From the NCBI GenBank assembly GCA_038746605.1, contig JBCDKM010000007.1, positions 145,140-209,139 of the forward strand: a stretch of DNA of 64,000 nt, read 5' to 3'. The DNA is from Rubricoccus sp038746605 (GTDB lineage: Bacteria; Bacteroidota; Rhodothermia; Rhodothermales; Rubricoccaceae). The first letter of the stretch is position 1, and each line of letters begins with the position of its first letter. Shown here in pieces: positions 48,880-58,272 of the stretch. A program made the position numbers and the translations under genes. Under the pieces are notes generated by a model, which was given only the letters and a program-made list of their open reading frames with translations, did no database searches and had not been told where the DNA came from.

Positions 48880-51213
48880 ATGAGACTCTTCTTCCTCTCC
48901 CTCCTCCTCGCCGTGTCTGCCAGCGCGCAGACCGGTACCATCGCGGGACGCGTCACAGACGCAGCAACGGGCGACGCTCTCCCCGGCGCCACTGTGGCGG
49001 TCGTTGGGACCATGCTCGGAGCCGCCACGGAGGCCGACGGTCGGTACCGCATTGAGCGGGTCCGGGCAGGCTCCGCATCCCTTCGCATCTCGTTCGTCGG
49101 CTACGTCCCGCGCGACACGGTCGTGACGGTTCGCGAGGGCGAGACGATCCGCCTCGATGTTGGACTCACCGAGGCGGAAGGAGCCCTCGGTGAAGTGGCC
49201 GTCGAGAGCGACGCCGAGGCGCAGGCCATCCGCGAGAGCCCGTTCGCAGTCACAGTCATTGACGGGCAGCAACTCGCCGGACGCGGTCTCACCGTGGACG
49301 AGGCCATCGCGCGCGCGGCGGGCGTTCAGGTGCGCCGGTCGGGCGGGCTCGGGTCTGCGTCTGTGTTCTCGATCCGTGGCCTCGAAGGGCAGCGTGTTCA
49401 GATCTACGTCGATGGCAACGCAGCCGACGCGGCGGGCGACGCGTTTACGCTCGACAACATCCCGCTCCAACTCGTGGAGCGCATCGAGGTCTACAAGGGT
49501 GTCGTTCCGGCGCAGCTCGGCGGTGACGGCCTCGGCTCGGCCATCAACGTGGTCACGATCCACCCGCCGGCCGGCTACCTAGACGCCGGGCTCACGCTCG
49601 GCTCGTTCGGTCAGCAGCAGTTCTCGATCACCGGATTGCGCCCGCTCGGGCTCGGGTTCGAGGCAGGTGCCTCCGTCAATGTGGACCGGGCCGAGAACGA
49701 CTACGTGATGGAGAACCCGTTCCAGCCGGGGCTCGTCGTCCGGCGCGACCACGACCGGATCGCGCGCACGCTCATCGGTGGGAAGGTGGTCAACAACCGG
49801 GCCTGGTTCGACGAGTTGGGCGTCGAGGGGGCGCTCATCACGGAGCGACGCGAGGTCCAGGGCATCCAGACCAACATCCAAGAGGCCGAGTCCAAGTCCG
49901 ACCTCGGCGTGATCGTCCTCACGGGCGCGCGCGAGGGCGCGCTCGGAGGGCGGCTCGCGCTGCGGACGGCGCTGATCGGGGTGTGGGCGCGCGGGTCGCT
50001 CGTGGACACCTCGGCGGTTCGATTCGGCTGGGACGGCACGACGCGGCCCAGCCCGAACGGGCGTGGTGAGATCGGCTTCTACCCCTCCGACTCGGACAAC
50101 CGGACGACGCTCTACCGCTACCGCTTCGCCTCGGCGTTCCGTGCGAGCCCTGCCCACACGCTCAACCTATCGGGCATCTTCGACTGGGTGACCTTCCGCC
50201 CCTTGAACCCCATCGCGAACGAGTTCGCGGGCCGCAACGTGGCCGACTTCCCCGGCGACCAGTCCTCAGCCGTCGTCGGGCTCTCGCACGAATGGCGCCC
50301 CCTCGGCGAGCGCTTTGTCGCCGTGACAGGTGCGCGTGGGTACGCCTTCTCTGCCTCCGGGACGCCCTCGTCGCTGTTCAACCTGACCACCGAGGATCCC
50401 GATCGGGTCGAGAGTCAGTCCACCGAGGCGGGCGTAAGTCTCGCGCTCCGCTACCGCTTCGGCGGGGGCGTGCTGGCCAAGGCATCCCTGGAGGACGCGC
50501 GCCGGCTGCCCACCTCGGCCGAGCTCTTCGGCGACGGCCTGCTCGTCCAGGCTGCGCCTGCGCTCCAGACCGAGCGGGCGGTCAACCTCACGCTCGGCGC
50601 CCAACTCGACCGGAGGATCGGCTTCAGGCGTGTCCAGGCCGAGGTTAGCGGCTTCTACCAAGAGATCCGCGACCTCATCCGCCTCGGTGTTGGGATTGGC
50701 GGGACGGCGCTGCACACCAACCTCGGCGCGGCCCGCATCGCGGGCATTGAGGCCGAGGTCCAGGGCGACGTGACGCCGTGGCTCTACGCGCGCGCCTACG
50801 GTACCTACCTCGACGCTCGCGACGTGCTGGAGGTCCAGCCCGGCACGTCAGCGCCCAACCCGACCAACGGGCTCCGCATCCCCAACCTGCCCTACCTGTT
50901 CGGCGGACTCCAGGTGGAGGCCTACCGCGACGGTCTCCTCGGCCGGAGCTCGCGTGCGAAGGCCTTCTACGAGGGGCAGTTCACGGGCGAGTACTTCTAC
51001 GCCTTTGAGGTCAGCCGCCTGCAGGAGCGGCGGATCCCCCAGGCCCTCACCCACACCGTCGGCGCGGAGGTGGCGTGGCTCGACACCGGGTTCACGCTCT
51101 CGGCCGAGGTCCAGAACGTGGCCGATGCCACCGTCCTCAACCAGTTCAACCTCCCGCTCCCGGGCCGGGTCTTCCGGCTCAAGCTCCGCTACACCCTGGT
51201 CGGCTCCCGCTGA
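48880..51213 (+). CDS. TonB-dependent outer-membrane receptor with carboxypeptidase-like domain
   Basis: A 777-residue receptor (ATG at 48880; a GTG one codon upstream is possible) with a short signal (MRLFFLSLLLAVSASAQ). Residues ~20-105 are a carboxypeptidase-regulatory-like beta domain (GTIAGRVTDAATGDALPGA). The plug domain (~110-240) includes VIDGQQLAGRGL and VERIEVYKGVVPAQLGGDGLGSAINV, and the rest is a beta barrel ending FRLKLRYTL. It imports a ligand by TonB energy. It pairs with the DUF4374-like lipoprotein that follows, resembling the XusA-XusB haem/siderophore arrangement of Bacteroides. Confidence 0.92.
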   Translation: MRLFFLSLLLAVSASAQTGTIAGRVTDAATGDALPGATVAVVGTMLGAATEADGRYRIERVRAGSASLRISFVGYVPRDTVVTVREGETIRLDVGLTEAEGALGEVAVESDAEAQAIRESPFAVTVIDGQQLAGRGLTVDEAIARAAGVQVRRSGGLGSASVFSIRGLEGQRVQIYVDGNAADAAGDAFTLDNIPLQLVERIEVYKGVVPAQLGGDGLGSAINVVTIHPPAGYLDAGLTLGSFGQQQFSITGLRPLGLGFEAGASVNVDRAENDYVMENPFQPGLVVRRDHDRIARTLIGGKVVNNRAWFDELGVEGALITERREVQGIQTNIQEAESKSDLGVIVLTGAREGALGGRLALRTALIGVWARGSLVDTSAVRFGWDGTTRPSPNGRGEIGFYPSDSDNRTTLYRYRFASAFRASPAHTLNLSGIFDWVTFRPLNPIANEFAGRNVADFPGDQSSAVVGLSHEWRPLGERFVAVTGARGYAFSASGTPSSLFNLTTEDPDRVESQSTEAGVSLALRYRFGGGVLAKASLEDARRLPTSAELFGDGLLVQAAPALQTERAVNLTLGAQLDRRIGFRRVQAEVSGFYQEIRDLIRLGVGIGGTALHTNLGAARIAGIEAEVQGDVTPWLYARAYGTYLDARDVLEVQPGTSAPNPTNGLRIPNLPYLFGGLQVEAYRDGLLGRSSRAKAFYEGQFTGEYFYAFEVSRLQERRIPQALTHTVGAEVAWLDTGFTLSAEVQNVADATVLNQFNLPLPGRVFRLKLRYTLVGSR

Positions 51214-51238
51214 CCGCCTTCACCCACAACCACCACCC

Positions 51239-52450
51239 ATGACTCGATTTCTCCCCGCGGCCCTCGCCGCCCTGCTCGTCCTCAGTGCCTGCGACAGCGG
51301 GACCGATGAGCCCGAGCCTGAACCGGCTGTCCCCGATGTCCTCCTCGTGACGACCGTCCCCGACCAGACGGGCCAGAGCGGATCCTCATTCGTCCAGACG
51401 ATCTCGCTTGACCAGGGGACGGTGACCAACGCCAATGCCTTTGAGCAGACGTTCTTCGTCTACGCACACCGCCGTGGGGACGAGGTCATCACCACGCAGA
51501 ACATCGCGGGGGACGAGATGACTCGCTACGTCCGCGGCGCCGACGGCGCGCTCACCGAGACCGGTCGGCTCACGCTGCCTGCGGGCGGTTCGGGCTCGAA
51601 CGTCGTCTGGGCCAGCGACACGCGCGCGTATGTGAGCCTGCCCTTCACCGGGCAGATCATCGCGTTCAACCCGCAGTCGATGACGCCGCTCGATACGCTC
51701 GACCTCACGACGCTCGGGATCGCGCGCAACCCGGCCAATCCCCAGGACACCAACCCGGAGCCGGCCGTGATGCTCGTCTCCAGCGGCAAGCTCTACGTTG
51801 GTCTCCAGCAGTTCGTCGCCCCGTTCGCGTCGGCGGACGGCATCGACATCGCTGTTTTTGACGCGGCCACAGGCACCTTCGAGCGCGTCATCAGCTCCGG
51901 TAACTCGGGAGGACCCGGCCGCTACGGATTCAACCAGACGATGTTCGTGGACGAGAACGGCGACCTGTACGTCTACGGCATCGCCTCGTTCGGATTCGTC
52001 CCGGGCCAGCGGCCGGGCTTCCTGCGGATTCGCAGCGGCGAGACCGAGTTCGACCCCACTTACTTCTTGGACACGTCGACGATCTCGCTTCCCGTGGAGG
52101 GGGGGGACACCGGAACGCTCAACGGGATGGTCTACGGCGGCGACGGGTTCGTCTACGGCACCATCGAGGTGATCGCGGGGCGGTCCAACCCGCCCAACTT
52201 CCTTACCGACTTCAACTGGCAGCCGGTCCGGTTCAACCTCGCGCAGCAGACCGGCGAGGTGCTCCCGGTCCCCATCGGCAACGGGTTCTCGACGGGCGTG
52301 GGCCTGATCGACAACCAGATCCTGTTCGGTCTTAGCACCGAGGCGGCGACGGGCATCTACGCCTACGACCTCGCCACGGGGCAGGCCACCGCCGACCCCA
52401 TCGTGACCGTGTCCGGTCAGCTCCAGGCCCTCATCGGCTTCGACGACTGA
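51239..52450 (+). CDS. DUF4374/XusB-like beta-propeller lipoprotein
   Basis: A 403-residue lipoprotein with signal and lipobox LLVLSAC (Cys18). Repeated Gly-rich strands (VVWASDTRAYVSLPFTGQII, VMLVSSGKLYVGLQQ, GLIDNQILFGLS) suggest a beta propeller. This fits the DUF4374 family, to which I believe the surface siderophore-binding lipoprotein XusB belongs. It lies 25 bases after one TonB receptor and 82 before a second, consistent with capturing a siderophore or similar ligand at the outer membrane. The family assignment is by pattern, not by alignment. Confidence 0.7.
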   Translation: MTRFLPAALAALLVLSACDSGTDEPEPEPAVPDVLLVTTVPDQTGQSGSSFVQTISLDQGTVTNANAFEQTFFVYAHRRGDEVITTQNIAGDEMTRYVRGADGALTETGRLTLPAGGSGSNVVWASDTRAYVSLPFTGQIIAFNPQSMTPLDTLDLTTLGIARNPANPQDTNPEPAVMLVSSGKLYVGLQQFVAPFASADGIDIAVFDAATGTFERVISSGNSGGPGRYGFNQTMFVDENGDLYVYGIASFGFVPGQRPGFLRIRSGETEFDPTYFLDTSTISLPVEGGDTGTLNGMVYGGDGFVYGTIEVIAGRSNPPNFLTDFNWQPVRFNLAQQTGEVLPVPIGNGFSTGVGLIDNQILFGLSTEAATGIYAYDLATGQATADPIVTVSGQLQALIGFDD

Positions 52451-52457
52451 TCCGGTC

Positions 52458-52493
52458 CCCGTCCGCTGGTGGTCTTGGTTGCCAGCGGACGGG
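52458..52493. terminator. Intergenic 12-bp hairpin
   Basis: A perfect stem CCCGTCCGCTGG / CCAGCGGACGGG with a 12-base loop, eight bases after the lipoprotein stop and 40 before the siderophore receptor. It has no T-run and is unrelated to the CCGCCTCGG family. It may terminate or attenuate, or protect the upstream message. Confidence 0.5.
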
Positions 52494-52532
52494 CCATTAC
52501 GCCTTCCCTGGTTCCACTTTCCCCGCAATCCC

Positions 52533-54830
52533 ATGCGATTCCTTCTCCTTGCCACACTCCTCGTGGCGGCCCCCGTCCTGGCCCAGGCGGGCACCCTTGA
52601 AGGCTCGGTCCGCGACGCGGACGGCGCCCCCCTCCCCGGCGCGACCGTCCAGGTCATCGGGACGGATCTCGGTGCGGCCACCGATGCCGACGGTCAGTAC
52701 CGCCTCACGAGCGTGCCGAGCGGCACGCAGACCGTCGAGGCTCGGTTCGTGGGTCTCACGCCCGTTCGCCAGTCGGTCTCCATTCCCGCAGGCGAGACGG
52801 CTCGCCTCGATCTCGTCCTGCGCGATGCTGCCGTCGTCATCGGCGACGTGACCGTGACCGGCGCACGCGAGCAGGGGTATCGCGCCTCCACCGCCCTTCA
52901 GGTCAACCGCTCCTCGGCGCCCATCAAGGAAACGCCGTTCTCCGTCCAGGTCGTCACCGAGGACCTCATCGAGGACCGGGGGGTGACAGAGTTCGGCGAG
53001 GCGCTCCGGTACGTGCCGGGAGTCACGGCGCGGATCGGCTTCAGCGACAGCAACGACCGGTTCAACATCCGGGGGTTCCGAACGGATTACTTCTACCGCA
53101 ATGGGTTCCGCCGGAGCGGCTTCACCGCGAGCGATCAGGTCGCCAACATCGAACAGGTCGAGATCCTCAAGGGGACCTCGTCGGCCCTCTACGGACAGGC
53201 CGAGCCGGGAGGCGTGGTCAACGTCGTCACCAAGCGTCCCGAGGCGGAGCCCTTCGCGGAGGTCAGCGCCTCCGTGGGCTCCTTCGCGAGCTACCGCGCG
53301 ACGGTGGACGCCAACGCGCCCCTGTCGCCCACGCTCGGGGTTCGTCTCAATGCCTCCTTCGATGACCGCGACGGGTACCGCGATCTCGCCTTCGCGCAGG
53401 ACTTCTTCGTCGCGCCCGTCGTCGAGTGGCGCCCGACGCCCCAGACGAGCGTTGTCTTGGAGGGCGAGTACAACGTGCTCCGGTCGTTCCCCGACCGAGG
53501 CTTGGGGAATGACCCCCGGTTCCTGAATGCCTCCCGCGAGGCGCAGTTCGCGGGGGACGACGCCGAACTGGACCGGGACGGCGGTCTGATCTCCGGCATC
53601 GTCACTCATCAACTCTCCGACGCAGTCACGCTTCGCGCGGCAGGCTCCTACTCGGAGTCCACCATCAACTCGCTGTTCTACGGGCTCGGATTCCCGGCCC
53701 TCGGCGAGGGCGAAGTGAACCCGGATGTCACGCTCCGCCCGACCGACTCGTTCGACAACCAGAACAATCTGGTTCTCCAGGCCGAGGCCATCGGTCGGTT
53801 CGCGACCGGTCCGGCCCGGCACACCGCGCTCGTCGGTCTTGAGCGTGGGGATGACAAGTTTTCCTACGTCTACAACCGAGGCGCTGCGGTCGTCGTCCCG
53901 TTCGACAACCCGCGCCCGATGATGCCCGCACAGGGGCCGTTCGAGCTGTTCTTCGAGGGCCGCACGGACGCGACCACGAACGCGGTCTATGCGCAGAACG
54001 AGACGGCTGTCGGGCCGGTGCGTGTTCTCCTCGGCGCGCGGTACGACGACAGCTACTTCCTCAGCGAGTTCTTCGGCTCGAACGAGAAGGAGGAGGGGGC
54101 GCTCTCGCCTCGCGCCGGGATCACGGTGACACCCGTCCCCGAGGTCTCGGTCTATGCCAGCGCAGCGCGTTCCTTCGTCCCGCAGGCGTTCCCGCTGCTT
54201 GAGGGCGGGATCACGGACGCCGTGCGAGGGACCGGCTACGAGGCCGGAGCCAAGTTCTCTCTCCTCGGCGGGCGCCTTGCTCCGACCGTCGCCGTCTTCG
54301 AGATCACGCGCTCGAACGTGGCCCAGGTGTCGCCGGACGACCCGACGTTCTCGCTCTACATCCAGATCGGCGAGAGCCGCTCGCGTGGCATCGAGGTGGA
54401 CGCGCCGCTCGCCATCACACCGCGCTGGCGGGCCGTCGCGACGTACGCCTACCTCGACGCGGAAGTCACCGAGGACACCTCTCTAGAGCCCGGCACGCCC
54501 CTCCTCAACACGCCCGACCACAACGCGGGGCTCTGGACCAGCTACGATGTGCCGGGTGCGCTTGATGGGCTCACACTCGGCGCGGGCGTGCTCTACATCG
54601 GCGAGCGGGCCGCCACAACGACCGGCTCGCTCCTCATCCCGGCCTACACCCGCTTCGACGCGAGTGCCTCGTATGCCTTCGAGACGGCCTTCGGAGCCGT
54701 CATCCGCACGCAGCTCAGCGCCACCAACCTCGCCGACGAGTTTTTCTACGAGTCGGGAGGCAGCAACTTCCTCCCGCTGCTCCCTGCCGCGCCGCGCGCC
54801 CTCCGGTTCGGCGTCGCGGTCTCGATGTGA
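52533..54830 (+). CDS. TonB-dependent siderophore receptor
   Basis: A 765-residue receptor from the ATG at 52533 (MRFLLLATLLVAAPVLAQ). After a carboxypeptidase-like domain (GTLEGSVRDADGAPLPGA), the plug has the siderophore-receptor pattern KETPFSVQVVTEDLIEDRG, GEALRYVPGVTAR, NIRGFRTDYFYRNGF and VEILKGTSSALYGQAEPGGVVN. The barrel ends ALRFGVAVSM. These features fit TIGR01783-type ferric-siderophore receptors. It overlaps the lipoprotein binding protein of the downstream FecBCD-type importer by one base, so outer- and inner-membrane steps share an operon. Confidence 0.93.
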   Translation: MRFLLLATLLVAAPVLAQAGTLEGSVRDADGAPLPGATVQVIGTDLGAATDADGQYRLTSVPSGTQTVEARFVGLTPVRQSVSIPAGETARLDLVLRDAAVVIGDVTVTGAREQGYRASTALQVNRSSAPIKETPFSVQVVTEDLIEDRGVTEFGEALRYVPGVTARIGFSDSNDRFNIRGFRTDYFYRNGFRRSGFTASDQVANIEQVEILKGTSSALYGQAEPGGVVNVVTKRPEAEPFAEVSASVGSFASYRATVDANAPLSPTLGVRLNASFDDRDGYRDLAFAQDFFVAPVVEWRPTPQTSVVLEGEYNVLRSFPDRGLGNDPRFLNASREAQFAGDDAELDRDGGLISGIVTHQLSDAVTLRAAGSYSESTINSLFYGLGFPALGEGEVNPDVTLRPTDSFDNQNNLVLQAEAIGRFATGPARHTALVGLERGDDKFSYVYNRGAAVVVPFDNPRPMMPAQGPFELFFEGRTDATTNAVYAQNETAVGPVRVLLGARYDDSYFLSEFFGSNEKEEGALSPRAGITVTPVPEVSVYASAARSFVPQAFPLLEGGITDAVRGTGYEAGAKFSLLGGRLAPTVAVFEITRSNVAQVSPDDPTFSLYIQIGESRSRGIEVDAPLAITPRWRAVATYAYLDAEVTEDTSLEPGTPLLNTPDHNAGLWTSYDVPGALDGLTLGAGVLYIGERAATTTGSLLIPAYTRFDASASYAFETAFGAVIRTQLSATNLADEFFYESGGSNFLPLLPAAPRALRFGVAVSM

Positions 54831-56059
54831 TGAACGCCGTGTTCCCCACCGAGACGGTCCGCCTCGGGCTGCTCGCCGTCAGTCTCGTGCTGGCGGCGTG
54901 CGGCCCTGCGGACCAGCGCGAGGCGCCGAGTGGCGAGGCGGCCGGGACGCCCATCCCGATGGCACACGCCAGAACGTTCACTGTCACCGACCTCGGTGAC
55001 GGGGTTCGCATCGTCGAGATGCGAGCATCCGTGTCGAGTTGGGGCGGCGTGGCCGAGGGCCCCGAGCAACGTGCTCGGATCGTGCTCGTCCCCCGCGAGG
55101 CGGAGGTCCCAGACCTCACCGGCCCGCTCGCGGGCGCGACCGTCGTGCGGACGCCTGTCCAGCGCGTCGCGACCAACTTCGCTCCCTTTGAGGTCGCCCT
55201 GAGGGCACTCGGCGTCGCGGACCGCCTCGTGGCCGTCGGCGGGACGACCTCCTACGACGACGCGGTCCATGCGCGCGTCACAGCAGGCGAGGTCGCGCAG
55301 ATCGGCTACGGGTGGCACCGGCCGCCCCAACTGGACGCGCTCGCCGCCGCCGAGGCGGACGTACTCCTGATGGCGCTCGCCGACCTCAGCCACGCGGAGT
55401 CCATCCCACGCATCGAGGCGCTCGGCACGCCCGTCGTCCCTTCGTTCATGGCCGCCGAGCCTCACTACATGGGCCGTGTCGACTACGTCCGCCTCGTGGG
55501 CATGCTGACCGGCCGCGAGGCTCTGGCGGACTCGTTCGTCGCGAGGGTCACGGACGAGGTGGACCGTCTGAAGGCCCTCGCCGCGTCGCAGCCTCAGAAG
55601 TCCGTCCTGTTCGCGTGGTACAACGGCAGCGACCGCTGGGGCGTCACCGTGCGCAACGACGACGCCCGCCTCCTTCGCGACGCCAACGCAGAGGTGGTTC
55701 TCGGCCAGCCCGACGATGCCCGTCTCGACGCGATGGCCTTTCTCGGAACCGAGCGGCTGCTCTCCGATGCGACCGACGCCGACTGCTGGGTGATCCAAGA
55801 GTCCGGCACGGAACTGTACCCCAACGAGGCCATCCTCGAACGCTTCCGGGCATGGCAGGAAGGGTGCATCTACGGCGCGACCGGCCAGGCCAAGCCGAGC
55901 CGGAACGCCTGGGAAATCTTCCAGGACGGCGTGATCCGCCCGGACTACATGCTCGGCGACATCGTCAAGATGCTCCATCCCGAGGTGCGGCCGGAGCCCT
56001 TCCGGTACCTCGTGCCCGTGGGCCCCACGGTGGCCGCTACCAGTCCTACCGCCCCATGA
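54830..56059 (+). CDS. Periplasmic-binding lipoprotein of FecB/BtuF-type importer
   Basis: A 409-residue protein from the ATG at 54830. The lipobox is VLAAC near residue 23. A TroA/FepB-like two-lobe fold follows: ATVVRTPVQRVATNFAPF, LRALGVADRLVAVGG, EADVLLMALADLSHAESIPRI and GTPVVPSFMAAEPHYMG. It should capture a ferric siderophore, haem or cobalamin-like ligand and deliver it to the permease that overlaps it by four bases. Ligand not resolved. Confidence 0.88.
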   Translation: MNAVFPTETVRLGLLAVSLVLAACGPADQREAPSGEAAGTPIPMAHARTFTVTDLGDGVRIVEMRASVSSWGGVAEGPEQRARIVLVPREAEVPDLTGPLAGATVVRTPVQRVATNFAPFEVALRALGVADRLVAVGGTTSYDDAVHARVTAGEVAQIGYGWHRPPQLDALAAAEADVLLMALADLSHAESIPRIEALGTPVVPSFMAAEPHYMGRVDYVRLVGMLTGREALADSFVARVTDEVDRLKALAASQPQKSVLFAWYNGSDRWGVTVRNDDARLLRDANAEVVLGQPDDARLDAMAFLGTERLLSDATDADCWVIQESGTELYPNEAILERFRAWQEGCIYGATGQAKPSRNAWEIFQDGVIRPDYMLGDIVKMLHPEVRPEPFRYLVPVGPTVAATSPTAP

Positions 56060-57126
56060 CGACGCTCGCCGTCCCCACGACGTCCTCGTCGGCTCGTCCG
56101 GCGCGATGGCTGCTCGGCTCCGTCGGCCTCGGTCTCGCGGTGGTGGCTGCGGCGCTCGCCTCGCTCAGCTACGGCCAGGTCTCGATTCCGCTCCGTGAGG
56201 TCATCGCCGGGCTCCTTGACCCATCGATCGACAGCACAACCACCCGCATCCTCCACGATCTCCGGCTACCGAGGGTCGCGACGGGGATCGTGGCGGGGGC
56301 AGCGCTCGGCGTCGCGGGCGTGCTCATGCAGGCGCTCCTTCGAAATCCCGTGGCGGATGCCTGGTCGCTCGGCCTCCTCGCCGGAGGCCAACTCGGCGTC
56401 GCGCTAACCGTGGCCGGTGCTGCCTTCGCCGGTCCGGCCACGCTCCAGTTTCTAGAGGTGTTCAAGGGGGTAAGTCTTACGCTCGGTGCGGCCGTCGGCG
56501 TGGCCGTCGCGGCAGCCGTAGTGTTTTGGCTCGGACGGCGCGTTGGGGCCGTGACGCTCCTCGTGGTCGGGCTGATGCTCTCGTTCACGGTGCAGGGCAT
56601 CGTGAGCGTGGTGGTCCACTTCGTGAGCCGGGCGGGCGGGCGCGTCTTCGGCGGATGGAACGACGGCAGCTTCACGAGTGTGGTGCCGTCCGACTGGGCC
56701 CTCCTGGCTGCCGTCGTCTTCGTGGGCTTGGTACTGGCGGGTGCATGCGCGAAGCCGCTCAACGCGCTTCTGCTGGGCGAGACGTACGCCAAGAGTCTCG
56801 GGACGCACGTCGGTCGGCTCCGTGGGTTCGCGCTCGCGGCGACCGTCCTGCTGGTGGCGCCCGTGACCGCATTCTGCGGTCCGGTCACGTTCATTGGCCT
56901 CATCGTCCCGCACGTGGCGCGGGCGGTCGCCAAGACGGCCCGGATCGGCCCGCTCCTCCCGCTGGCAGCGCTATCCGGCGCTCTCCTCGCTGTCCTGGCC
57001 GACTTCGTGGTGCACCTCCCGTGGCAGCAGCACTTCCTGCACCTCAACGCCGTGCTCGCGCTCGTCGGGGCTCCGGTCGTGATCGCGCTCCTGTTGTTCT
57101 CCCCCGTCATGCGCGGTCTCCGATGA
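56056..57126 (+). CDS. FecCD-family ABC importer permease
   Basis: A 356-residue FecCD/BtuC-type permease with about nine to ten hydrophobic segments. The family blocks are visible: LRLPRVATGIVAGAALGVAGVLMQALLRNPVADAWSLG is interrupted here only for length, followed by GGWNDGSF, LGETYAKSLGTHVGRLRG and VTFIGLIVPHVARAV. It imports the ligand from the binding lipoprotein. It overlaps the ATPase gene by four bases. Confidence 0.95.
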   Translation: MTTLAVPTTSSSARPARWLLGSVGLGLAVVAAALASLSYGQVSIPLREVIAGLLDPSIDSTTTRILHDLRLPRVATGIVAGAALGVAGVLMQALLRNPVADAWSLGLLAGGQLGVALTVAGAAFAGPATLQFLEVFKGVSLTLGAAVGVAVAAAVVFWLGRRVGAVTLLVVGLMLSFTVQGIVSVVVHFVSRAGGRVFGGWNDGSFTSVVPSDWALLAAVVFVGLVLAGACAKPLNALLLGETYAKSLGTHVGRLRGFALAATVLLVAPVTAFCGPVTFIGLIVPHVARAVAKTARIGPLLPLAALSGALLAVLADFVVHLPWQQHFLHLNAVLALVGAPVVIALLLFSPVMRGLR

Positions 57127-57920
57127 CGATGTCTGCTCCCTCGCTGATTCTGGATGGGCTCACCGTCGGATACGGGGACACGCCCATTCTTCGGGACCTC
57201 CATGCGCGCGTCGAGGCGGGCGGGTTCGTATGCGTGCTCGGCCGGAACGGCTCGGGCAAATCGACGCTGCTGCGGACGGTCGCCGGGCTCCAGCCGGCGC
57301 TCGCCGGGCAGGCCCGCCTCGGGGACGACGCCGTCGGACCGATGCCTCCAGCCGAGCGGGCGCGGCGGATCGCCGTCGTGCTGACGGAGCAGGCCCACAG
57401 CCCGGGGCTCACGGTCGATGACGTGATCGCCCTCGGTCGCCAGCCGTTCACCGACTGGCGCGGGGCGCTCTCGGCAGAGGACCGTGCGCATGTTCGCGAG
57501 GCGTTCGCGCTCACTGGGGCCACGCCGTTCGCGGGGCGCCTCTTCGATGACCTCAGCGACGGCGAGCGCCAGCGCGTGATGATCGCGAGGGCGGTGGCCC
57601 AGCGACCATCGCTCATGGTGCTCGACGAGATCACGGCCTTTCTCGATCTTCCCGGACGCGTTGAGGTGATGGCGCTCCTGCGGCGGCATGCTCGCGAGAC
57701 GGGCACCGTGGTCCTGCTCTCCAGCCACGATCTCGACCTCTCCCTTCAACTCGCCGACGCCGTCTGGCTCCTCGCGGATGGGGCCTTGCACGTCGGTTCG
57801 CCGGACGCCCTCATCGCTGAAGGAGCCGTAGGCCATGCCTTCGATACGGCGGATGTCGCGTTCTCTGCGGAACGAGGACGGTTCGAACTCCGCCAGGGGG
57901 CGGCATCGTCCCCTTCTTGA
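57123..57920 (+). CDS. FecE/BtuD-family ABC importer ATPase
   Basis: A 265-residue ATPase from the ATG at 57123: Walker A VLGRNGSGKSTLL, Q-loop LTEQAHSPGL, signature LSDGERQRV, Walker B LMVLDEITAFLD and H-loop LSSHDLDL. The EITAFLD Walker B ending is typical for FecE-type ATPases. It energises the FecCD permease. The next gene starts 54 bases later, a possible operon boundary. Confidence 0.95.
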   Translation: MTMSAPSLILDGLTVGYGDTPILRDLHARVEAGGFVCVLGRNGSGKSTLLRTVAGLQPALAGQARLGDDAVGPMPPAERARRIAVVLTEQAHSPGLTVDDVIALGRQPFTDWRGALSAEDRAHVREAFALTGATPFAGRLFDDLSDGERQRVMIARAVAQRPSLMVLDEITAFLDLPGRVEVMALLRRHARETGTVVLLSSHDLDLSLQLADAVWLLADGALHVGSPDALIAEGAVGHAFDTADVAFSAERGRFELRQGAASSPS

Positions 57921-57974
57921 CGGTTGCAGGGCGTGCATCCGCAGTACCTATCCGCCGTCATCTTCCCCGCCTAC

Positions 57975-58268
57975 ATGCGACTCTCTCTTTTCCTCTCCGT
58001 TCTCCTCCTCGTCGGCTGCGCTGAGTCCTCCGACGCGCCCATCGAGGCGGACCCGTCCACCGAAACGACGATGGACGACGGCGCGTCCGGCGTGCCCGGG
58101 GACCTCTCCGCGCTCGGCAGCGACACCGTCGAGTTCCCCGGCGACGATGGGACGCGAGAGCAGCGCTTCGAGGCGGGCCAGGCCCACACGCACGACGCGG
58201 GCGACCACACCGTTGAGAACGAAGGCGCTGCGGTCGCCGAGTTCCTCGTCGTCGAGGTCAAGCGATAA
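57975..58268 (+). CDS. Small lipoprotein with cupin-like C-terminus
   Basis: A 97-residue protein from the ATG at 57975 with signal and lipobox LLVGC (Cys16). After an acidic linker (IEADPSTETTMDDG), the last ~35 residues read EAGQAHTHDAGDHTVENEG...EFLVVEVK, resembling the second half of a small cupin with a His-x-His motif. The first cupin strands look shortened, so it may be a degenerate cupin. The three clustered His could bind metal. It leads the DUF3299/ABC operon. Confidence 0.6.
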   Translation: MRLSLFLSVLLLVGCAESSDAPIEADPSTETTMDDGASGVPGDLSALGSDTVEFPGDDGTREQRFEAGQAHTHDAGDHTVENEGAAVAEFLVVEVKR

Positions 58269-58272
58269 CCCC

